Shown here one piece after another: positions 11,392 to 19,086 of a DNA stretch of 64,000 bases. Each line of letters opens with the position of its first letter. The first letter of the stretch is position 1. The stretch covers positions 124,001-188,000 of the forward strand of contig JAYMGJ010000008.1 in assembly GCA_037178675.1 (NCBI GenBank), read 5' to 3'. This stretch comes from Scleroderma bovista (taxonomy: Eukaryota; Basidiomycota; Agaricomycetes; Boletales; Sclerodermataceae). The translations under genes and the position numbers were made by a program. The notes below the pieces were generated by a model. The model did not search any database and was not told the DNA's origin. It saw only the letters and a program-made list of their open reading frames with translations.

Positions 11392-11889
11392 TCATTCGTG
11401 TTTGTTGCGGGATAGCAGCGAAGTAAAACACAAGTAGTGGATTCGATGTGTCCAGGGAAGCAAGATGAATGATGGAGGGAGATGGATGTGACAGGACTCT
11501 GGGATAAAAGGACCATATGCAGAGGACTCAGGAGACACAGAGACAACCAGGTATGAATTTTCAAGTCTAACGATAGACTTGAGACGACCAAAGTATGTGT
11601 GCGACGCAGGACTGACAAGGAGAATGTGCTGACCGAGAACAAGAGGGACTGAGGGAGCAGGCTGGGAAGATATGTACCAGGCAGTACACAGGAGCTCAGG
11701 GAGAGGCTGTTCCAAGAGCAGAATGTAGTTGAGGTCTGCTGCAATAGCGGAGAAACGTTCCAGAGAAAATGCGGACTCCATAGTGACTGATGAAGCGGGT
11801 GTCTGGATTGCGGGTGGAATATCTCCGTGGGAAATAAACAGATTTACGTCGGAACTTGACAGGCAGATAGAGTACGGTCTAGGCTCCAT
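11392..11889 (-). CDS. LTR-encoded conserved protein, copy B1 (165 aa)
   Basis: The start is MEPRPYSICLSSSDVN. An internal methionine, MESAFSLERFSAIAADLNYI, aligns with the start of the A-type protein. The shared core includes SSQPAPSVPLVLGQ, LLVSPASHTYFG, SPESSAYGPF and CHIHLP. The C-terminus differs from the A type (SLLSRNKHE instead of FRRRPPAP), so the last 20 residues are not under the same constraint. The frame is uninterrupted. Its location is U3 of the LTR, upstream of the TATA box, so it would need its own promoter or a read-through transcript. Function unknown. Confidence 0.6.
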   Translation of the reverse strand: MEPRPYSICLSSSDVNLFISHGDIPPAIQTPASSVTMESAFSLERFSAIAADLNYILLLEQPLPELLCTAWYISSQPAPSVPLVLGQHILLVSPASHTYFGRLKSIVRLENSYLVVSVSPESSAYGPFIPESCHIHLPPSFILLPWTHRIHYLCFTSLLSRNKHE

Positions 11890-14149
11890 GATGGTATAGT
11901 CACGTGCCTGATAGCTTCAAAAACGGCAGAGCTATTCAAAATATCGGAATGCCAGCACTGGGTGCCTAAATTTGACATTTGGGTGCTAAAAATGATTCTT
12001 CTCTTTTTCCTTCGTTTCTCAATTGTTTCTTCTGCTACTTTGGTTGTTCTGGTATGGGAGTTGGACTGCATTTGCTTGCATTCCTTTCTCATACTGAAAT
12101 AGTCATTATTCCTTGGATTCCTCTGCTTCTTGGCGGTTCTCGTGCGATAGATGACTGTCAGCATTGGCATTCATCTCTTGCATCAGGATAGTCATTCTTG
12201 TGCGATAGATGGCTACGATGAGGATTGTATTCATTCTTCGCATAAGGATAGTCTTGACTTTGCATGATATGGATAGCGAGGGCTGTCTGTATCCCTCAAG
12301 TCGGGACAATCTTTCAACAGATCTTGGGTGTGCGTTCTTCGCATTAGTTTCATCGGCTAACTTTCTCCATGTCCACAGTACCAAACATGTTTGGTGCGTG
12401 ACACCAGGCCCCCCAGGAGTTGGTCATCACTGCTCTTGCCATGCCAGCCGGGGTGTTAATGCCCCCAGCCCCTAGTATATACTGCCCGATGTAGGTCGGG
12501 ATCTATCCCCCCCACCCTCCTCACCCCTTCTCCCCCTCCCCGTGATCCGGCACACTCTAGGTACATTTCCTGGGGTGGGCCACCTTGGTGGTCTGCCCTG
12601 TCCTGTGCTTACTGGCTTTTCCGGCACAGGCTCATGTCAGTGTTGAACATTTGAGTAGTCATGTTACCTTGCACATAGCTTGTATGTACATTAGCTTAGT
12701 GCAACATAGGGTCTGTTGACCCTCAATGCACTTAAATGGATTCAAAAAAAAAAAAAAAAAAGCCCTCGGGAAAATCAGTTGTTATCAACAAAGATGGAGG
12801 AGAAAGGTCCAACTCACCCTTGCCATCAGAGTCAAGTTTGTCATCTTTGGATGGAGATGAAGAAAGTAGCAATAAAATCCCTAAACCCACTGGCAAGGTG
12901 GGTCAGCCAGGGCATGGTGGCTACAATCTGGAGGAGCAGATGGGCTGGGGAGAGACTGGCTTCAAAAAATTGCCAGTAAGTTTTTGATGATGAAGGTTCA
13001 TAGCAGGGGACTCACCATTGCACCATTGAAGTGGTTTGTAAGGATCACTGTGACATGACCTCCATAGGCTATAGCTGCATTTCCCATCCTTGACAACTTT
13101 GAAGACTGCTGGCTGGTTCAAGATCTGGTACTCCTCCAATTGAAGTATACATCCACCAAATCTTGGCAGAAATGAAGGGTTAGATCTTCCCCTCCCCATC
13201 AGAGTAGTTAATATAAAACACACAATATGAATATTTTGCATTGGGCAGTGAGAACCTAAACTTAAAAATGTGAGGCCTTGTACAGCAACGGGATGCTGAT
13301 CAGCACCCACCAAACTACTACAGCGATGGGACTACTATATCTTATATTCATTATAACCTTACTACATTCATGTCATTTCATACTTATTGGGGATTCTACT
13401 ACTATTGCGACTATTTTATGACTACCAGACTACCATTATGATTATGTCTACTGGTATGGGTGAGGGGATGGTAAAGGAAGTGGAAAGGAAATACATGTGA
13501 AAATTGCAGCCTTATAAACTGAACGGCATTGAACCAGCACATGACTGTCAGGAGTTGAAACTTCCACCACTCAGTGACAGCAGTAGTAATTCTTTCTTTT
13601 CTTCCCCTATGTTCTTTGCTATATGTATCACATCGTTTTTCCTCCCCCCCAATCCACTAGTTAATAGCATTAGAACACTGTCAGTACTGTCAATAGACTA
13701 ATTAGATTAGCATGTAGTATCACAAAAGAATGTGCCACTGCCATCGCTTGTACATTGGTTATGAAGAAACAGATGGCCTGACAGACAAAGGCAGAACTGT
13801 TTGACCAGGCTGTGTTAGGTATGGATTTGTCAGCTGCTTAGTTGTGTTAATTCTAATGACTACAATGGTGTACAGCCCCATCCCTTGTTTGCCAAACATT
13901 GCCATCCGACATCTTGAAGTGTGGACTCATTTGTTGTACTGTGTCTCATCCCCCGACCCACCCCACTTTGTTTTGCCTTGAAGAAAGAATTCATGGAGAA
14001 GCTGGCAGAGAAGGAGTCATCAAGCACGAAGCATCAAGTGATGAATGTTGAGGACTACGAGGATGAACTAGTACAGAAGTCAAAGTACCCCCGGATGGAT
14101 GTTGGGACACCTGCCTATGAGAACAAAGGAATGCTGAGTGCGACATCAG

Positions 14150-14756
14150 GTATGTATCTCATCAATTTTAAGATATTGTCATCTCATCCACTGAACTTAG
14201 CCCATTCATTACTCAGGGATCCATCTGCCTGGCATCTGATAATGGACTGGGCTGAAGATAAAATTGGATACCCCGATTTTGACACAAGAGTTAGGGGACT
14301 CGGGTCACTGGTGACCACTTATCAGCACAATATTCATGTCATCTGATCCTTCCAATGAAGACCTGTGCCCCCCTCTGCTCTTGTTGAAGAAGCTATGCAG
14401 ACTCATAGTGTCAGCTTTGACGAGAATGCAGGACTGCCAAGCATGACATCAGGTATGTATCCCACCAATTCTGACTGAACTTGGCTGGCTCGTTACTCAA
14501 GGACCTGTCCGCCTGGCATCTGATAATGGACTGGGCTGAAGATACAATTGGGTACCCTGATTTTGACACCAAAATCAGGGAACTCAGGTCACCATACATC
14601 CATGGCAAGTGGAAACCACTCATTGACACAATATTCACATCATCTGACCCTTCCAATGAAGACTCCCGGCCACCCCCTGCTCTTGTCAAAGAAGCCATGC
14701 AGACTCATGGTGTCCACTTTGCTATTTCTGCATCTCTACCTAGTGTCTCAGCCAGC
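14150..14756 (+). repeat. Tandem duplication of an intron-exon unit of about 303 bp
   Basis: The splice donors at 14150 (gacatcag|gtatgtatc) and 14453 (gacatcag|gtatgtatc) are 303 bp apart. The exon that follows each encodes AWHLIMDWAED and YPDFDT. Sequence between copies has diverged by point changes and one short deletion. It looks like an old unequal-crossover duplication inside the gene relic. Confidence 0.7.
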
Positions 14757-14896
14757 CCAACCCCTCCCAGAGTGCTGTGCGACCTTCTTCTGGCAGGGCT
14801 TGTCAGCAACCGAAGCATTGAAAGGTGAATGTACAAAGGTTTCTCGACTTAGCTGCTGAGGACGAGGATGAGGATGAGGATAATGGCAAAGCCTGA

Positions 14897-15308
14897 GGGA
14901 GTGTAAGACGCCCCATCAATCAAGGGCCCTCTGGAAAAGAGACCTTTGCACATAATGTACCTACCTTGTCCCATTTAGATGGCCAGACAAGGGTGATATT
15001 CGCCCAGGTCTGATAGGCCAGCAGACGGGGAGCCTGGGAAAGACTGTCACCATGTAACATGGGTGGGTTGAACATTAGAGTATTGTCACTATGTGATATG
15101 GGTGGGCTGTTGTGTTGTTTAAGGATACATATCACCATGTCATGTGGGCCAGCTAGGATGCTACTGTACTGCATCTGAATGGATGGGTCAAGAGTTTATT
15201 GCATTGCAAATGTAATGGTGAGTACCATCAACTGGTGCGGTACATCTGCCAGTTAGGCAGTATTTGGGATCATTAATGCAGGATGCAGGGACTGGGATAC
15301 CCCAGGGT
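14897..15308. other. No gene recognised
   Basis: Noncoding sequence with two partial direct repeats (caccatgtaacatgggtggg and cactatgtgatatgggtggg, about 15050-15110). No motif-bearing frame. Confidence 0.5.
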
Positions 15309-15935
15309 CACTACACCTGTGCGGACTCACTGCACCTGCACAGACTCACTGCACCTGCGCAGACTCACTGCACCTGTGTGGACTCACTACACATGCGCGG
15401 ACTCACTGCATATGTGCAGACTCACTACACATGCATGCATGCACTGCACATGTTCAGATGCACTGCACATGTTCAGACACACTACACCTGTGCAGAATCA
15501 CCACACAGGTGTGGACTCACTGCACATGCAAGGATTCACTGCACATGCTTGGATGTACTACACCTGCACAGATGCACTACACCTGCCCGGACTGACCACA
15601 CAGGTGTGGACTCACTACACTGACTGACTACAGATGCGTGGACTCACTACACAGGTGCAGATGCACTACACCTATGCAGACTCACTACACCTATGCAGAC
15701 TCACTACACCTATGCAGACTCACTACACCTATGCAGACTCACTACAGATGCGTGGACTCACTGCACATGTCCAGACTCACTATGCATGTGCTAATGCACT
15801 ACACCTCCGCGGACTCAATACACATGGATGGACTCACTACACCTATGTGGACTCACTACACATGTGTGGACCCAATGCACATGCAAGGATTCACTGCAAA
15901 TGGTCGGAAGCACTATACCTGCACAGACTTACCAC
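15309..15935 (+). repeat. 19-bp minisatellite, about 33 units
   Basis: The consensus is close to actcactacacctatgcag, with perfect neighbouring copies at about 15680-15745 and diverged copies elsewhere. The unit length is not a multiple of three and contains no stop, so two overlapping frames stay open for over 110 codons each and cycle through the same tripeptides. These frames are not genes. Confidence 0.85.
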
Positions 15936-15941
15936 ACACGG

Positions 15942-17983
15942 TGTCACGCACCAAACAGGTTTGGTACAGTGAACATGGAAGATAATGCCTATATCGAATG
16001 ATCCTTATGCGAAGGATAAGCACAACGGACCCTCATTGTAGCCATCTATCGCACGAGAACCGCCAAGAAGCAGAAGAAACTGAAGGAATAACGTCAATTG
16101 TGGTATGAGAAAGGAATGCACACGTCTGCAGTCCAACTCCCATACCAGAACGATCAAAGAAGCCGAAGAATTGATGGAGAAACGAAGGAGAAAGAGAAGA
16201 AATGATTTTTAGCGCCCAAATGTCATTTTTAGGCGCCCAGTGCCGGCATTCCGATATTTTGAATAGCTCCATCGTTTCTGAAGCTATCAGGCACGTAACT
16301 ATACCGTCAGAAAGCCTAGAGCGTGGTCTATCTGCCTGTCAAGTTCCGACGCAAATCCGTTCATTTCCCACGGAGATATTCCCCCTGCAATCCAGACGTT
16401 CGCTTCATCGCTCACTATGGAGTCCGTATTTTCTCTGGATCATTTCTCCGCTATTGCTGCAGATCTCCACTATGTCCTGCTCTTAGGACAGCCTCTCCCA
16501 GAGTTCCCGTGCACTGCCTGGCACATATCTTCCCAGCCTGCTCCCTCAGTCCCTCTCGTTCTCGGTCAGCGCGTTCTCCTCGTCAGTCCTGCATCAAGGA
16601 CGTACTTTGGTCATCTTAGGTCTATTGTCAAGCTTGAGAAGTCTTCTCTGGTCGTCTCTGTGTCCCCTGAGCCCTCAGCCTATGGTCCCTTCCTCCCAGA
16701 TACTTGCCATGTCCATCTTCCTCTGTCGTTCGTCTCACTTCCCTGGATGCGTCGAATTCAATACTCTATCCGCTTCCCTACTTTCAGACGACGTCCCCCA
16801 GCACCATGACAGTTATTCCCCCCACTTTATAGTGCTATTAGGAAGAAGAACCCTCTCTCGTTCTTTCCCAGAACAGAGCTCGTCAAGGGAGCCCATGGTT
16901 GCGCTTCAGCGGTGCTAGAACACATGCACTATACCTTAGTGTATGCTGACCCCCCAAAAAGACCTCTGGACCCCTGGTACCCTTCTTGTGGCTGTTTTGT
17001 CTCGGATCAATCCACCTATTAATCCCAGATCTTCCCCATTGTTGTCCCATCAAATTCCTGATGGTACACAGCCCCCCCATCAAACTTCTTAGGCTGTGCA
17101 TCAATGACTCCTTCTGCTGTGCAGTGACTCATCCCTTGCTTACTGATGCTCTCTTGTCATCAGTATTACTCTATCCCTTTCGCATTTTTGGTATATTACT
17201 CAGCTGATGACTCACTCCCTTACCAATCAATCTTGTCATGCAGCTTACTCATTCCTTTACTCAGCAGCTTATTCATGCTTCCTATGCTTACTCATTCCTG
17301 CTTATCCCTTACTGATCGCTTACAAACCCCTTACAAAGCTCTTACCAATCCCTTACCAATCCTTGACAAATTCTGCTTACTCCCTTCTCTTTTTGTACTT
17401 TAATGCTGTGCCCCCCCATGTATTTAAACCCCTGGGCTCAGCCCAGTGATAGAAGACCCAATTGCACGAAATTATCCCTCTCTCAGACTCTCTCAATCAG
17501 TATCCCTTCAGTCTTTGAGTCCTTGTAGGCTTCAGTGAAGGTCTAAAGGCTCAATATTGTCAAGTTTATCCAAGTTATTCAAGATCTATTCTTTATACTA
17601 GGCTCAAGCGGAGTCTAGGCTTCATACCAGTCAATCTTCCTCGCCTCTGGACATCAGAGGCATCCCTGCCCCTTTGCTGCACCAATCTCTAGGTGTAGTA
17701 TCACTGTTTCAGTCTCAGTCTACCCAATCCCTGCTTTGACAACTTCCTAGGCTTTAGGAAGAGTCCAGACCCCTATCCCCTTCGTCCTCTATTACTCCTG
17801 TACCCCAGGAGTATCCTGCATCACCGTCTGCATCACCCTGTTGGTGTAGATCCCCTTCCCCCCTCCTCAGCACATCCTCTCTGGACACCGCGGAGGTAAA
17901 CCACCACTTGCACATTTTCGTAGTCCTTTGTTGGTGTTGTGTTTGGGTTATTACTCCGACCCAAGTCCACACTTTGACTCACA
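15942..17983 (+). mobile_element. LTR, subfamily A, copy A2, inverted (2042 bp)
   Basis: It starts TGTCACGCACC and ends GACTCACA, and is the reverse complement of copy A1 with several percent divergence. The left flank is cacgg (minisatellite side) and the right flank gtgtt (reverse transcriptase side). They do not form a target duplication, so the copy probably reached its present flanks by recombination. TATTTAAA lies at 17421-17428 and the dyad CTGGGCT/AGCCCAG at 17432-17446. Confidence 0.75.
16417..16809 (+). CDS. LTR-encoded conserved protein, copy A2 (130 aa)
   Basis: The frame is MESVFSLDHFSAIAADLHYV to FRRRPPAP, uninterrupted. It is open in frame upstream to about 16309 (RAWSICLSSSD, SHGDIPPAIQT) but without the distal ATG seen in B copies. 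It differs from copy A1 at about a dozen residues. No known domain is recognised. Confidence 0.6.
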   Translation: MESVFSLDHFSAIAADLHYVLLLGQPLPEFPCTAWHISSQPAPSVPLVLGQRVLLVSPASRTYFGHLRSIVKLEKSSLVVSVSPEPSAYGPFLPDTCHVHLPLSFVSLPWMRRIQYSIRFPTFRRRPPAP

Positions 17984-19086
17984 GTGTTCCTTTTCTCCAA
18001 AGTTAAATACCGTATCTTTACACGTAAGGTCCATCATGGGCCTAGCCATGATCGCATAATCTTTAATGAAGAGTCTATAGAAATTGCCGAGACCGAGGAA
18101 CGCGCGAACCTGCTTTACGTTCGTTGGCTCAGGCCACTTCAAAATAGCATTAACTTTTTCAGGGTCCATTTTGATACCCTCACATGACACGATCATTCCG
18201 AGGAAGTCGACTTCGGTGACTCGGAAGCGACACTTTTCGGGTTTGACAAACAAATCGTTATCACGTAAATGTTTCAAAACTTCCAGCACGATTCTATCAT
18301 GCCTTTCCTGATCGTCCGTATCCGTAAATATCATAAGGTCGTCGATATACACCACGCAGACATCCGACATATCGTGGAAGATTTCATTCATCATTTTCTG
18401 GAATGTCACGGGTGAATTACAGAGACCGAAATACATAACTAATGGCTTGAAAGCCCCTTTGTGCGTTACAAACGCAGCTTTCCACTCATCGCCTTCGCGG
18501 ATCCTCACATTATTGTAACCCCAACGAAGATCCATTTTCGTGAAGAGCTTACAACCCTTAAGCTTGTCAACAAGCTGAGAGATAAGCGGCAGCGGATAGT
18601 TATTCTTAATCGTCCAGTTGTTTACATAACGGTAATCCTGTACCATGCGCTTCTTGCCGTCCTTTTTCAGGATAAAGAAGACCGGTGACGTCTGCTGACT
18701 AATAGAAGGCCGAATATATCCTTTAGCAAGTTGATCATCAAGGAACAATTCGACTTCTTTTTGTTCATCAACAGAGAGCAGGATAAGTCTTCCCTTTTTG
18801 GGCAGGAAGTCTTCTTTTAGATCAATTCCATGATCCCAAGGTTTTCTTAGCAGCATGCGCTCTGACGACTTTTTACTAAATACGTCTAAGAACTCCCAGT
18901 ATTCTTTAGGCACCTGTTTCTGAGCTTCCTCTAGGGTCGACTCATCAATAGCGACCTTTGATTCATGAGCTTTTAAAGCTTGTACCCAAGTTTCCTGAGA
19001 TTCGTTTTCTCGTAATAACTTAGCAAAGCGTGTCTCTAAGAGTGACTTGCACTCAGGAGGACACCTAGTTAAATTAACTTTGCCGG
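17984..19086 (-). pseudogene. Ty3/gypsy pol fragment: reverse transcriptase, ends lost
   Basis: An uninterrupted frame runs the whole 1.1 kb between two LTRs. It starts (at 19086) GKVNLTRCPPECKSLLE, continues with VPKEYWEFLDVFSKKSS, the GYIRPSISQQTSPVFFI and KDGKKRMVQDYRYVN blocks, MDLRWGYNNVRI, FGLCNSPVTFQKMMN and the catalytic VVYIDDLMIF, then CRFRVTEVDFLGMIVS and VRAFLGLGNFYRLFI. It stops at NFGEKEH at the LTR border. Protease, RNase H and integrase are absent. The catalytic YIDD and the open frame suggest the fragment is young, but it is truncated at both sides. Whether it belongs to the same family as the flanking A and B LTRs is not shown. Confidence 0.85.

Larger units (their letters stand above)
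10021..12403 (-). mobile_element. LTR, subfamily B, copy B1 (2383 bp)
   Basis: The ends are TGTGCGCC and GTGCGTGACA. The flanks are ccgg (10017-10020) and ccag (12404-12407), a 4-bp duplication with one CpG-to-CpA change. Removal restores the retroposon frame (EITIR to APQEL). It is related to subfamily A over its whole length but clearly diverged. It contains a three-unit 20-bp tandem repeat (11001-11060, agagtgagtcagagtgagcc). Sense is minus from the TATA box and internal frame. Confidence 0.8.
7008..12494 (+). pseudogene. Retroposon reading frame, about 336 codons, split by LTRs, one stop
   Basis: Three pieces, 7008-7096, 9186-10020 and 12408-12494, form one frame when the LTRs and one copy of each 4-bp duplication are left out. 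The joints are SPTSPCA to ILLSDIGKCYHAF and GDLEITIR to APQELVITAL. The only internal stop is a TGA at 9691-9693 in a context (REVQAL/SLHEASF) where CGA would be expected. The protein is proline-rich, has a short leucine-rich heptad-like segment (IVELCVEIVALGREVQAL) and a C-terminal part with PFYPFDIPDDIQQVLEVIF. I see no zinc knuckle, protease or polymerase motif. It could be an ORF1-like RNA-binding protein or a retrocopied host mRNA. Function is unknown. Confidence 0.65.
7004..12758 (+). mobile_element. Poly(A) retroposon with 14-bp target duplication, split by two LTRs
   Basis: The 14-bp word aaagccctcgggaa occurs at 6990-7003 and again at 12759-12772, directly after a run of 18 A (12744-12761, overlapping the duplication). 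This is the signature of target-primed integration. Without the two LTRs (7097-9181, 10021-12403) and their target duplications the element is about 1.28 kb. It carries one long frame from 7008. Its 3' end has TAGCTTAGTGCAACATAGGG, then a hairpin (12708-12723), then a short spacer and poly(A). The same tail ends a different insertion at 46743-46902, so both were probably moved by the same LINE. No reverse transcriptase is present, so it is non-autonomous. Confidence 0.8.
6706..14896 (+). pseudogene. Multi-exon gene relic interrupted by a retroposon
   Basis: The open frame 6706-7003 continues in frame at 12773-12975 once the retroposon and one 14-bp target duplication are removed: ...SPITKPSG then KSVVINKDGGERSNSP. 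The second part contains KVGQPGHGGYNLEEQMGW and ends at a GTAAGT donor at 12976. Downstream, likely exons carry KEFMEKLAEKESSS and VEDYEDELVQKSKYP, then DPSAWHLIMDWAEDKIGYPDFD twice, then an acidic end EDEDEDEDNGKA with a stop at 14894-14896. Frames between are broken, so this is a relic. The GGYNL(E) and acidic-tail layout resembles proteins common in mushroom repeat islands, but I cannot name a function. The true 5' end is uncertain. Confidence 0.55.
5071..17419 (+). repeat. Large segmental duplication, copy 1 (at least 12.35 kb)
   Basis: From 5071 on, the sequence matches 51652-64000 at a constant offset of 46581. Every open frame I compared between 5300 and 17403 has an identical partner, and no insertion or deletion shifts the offset. 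The match begins inside a short AT-rich word (tatacagcctgtggtgg), and 5070 (t) differs from 51651 (a). The far end is unknown because the window stops at 64000. It contains nested transposons listed separately. It is either a very recent duplication or an assembly artefact. Confidence 0.93.

Noticed and set aside
15264..15985. Overlapping frames of 112-119 codons (HYTCADSLH type)
   Set aside because: Products of a stop-free 19-bp repeat read in several frames.
16986..17403. Second LTR frame (PHCCPIKFLMVHS type)
   Set aside because: It is frameshifted between copies A1 and A2 and absent from subfamily B, so it is not conserved.
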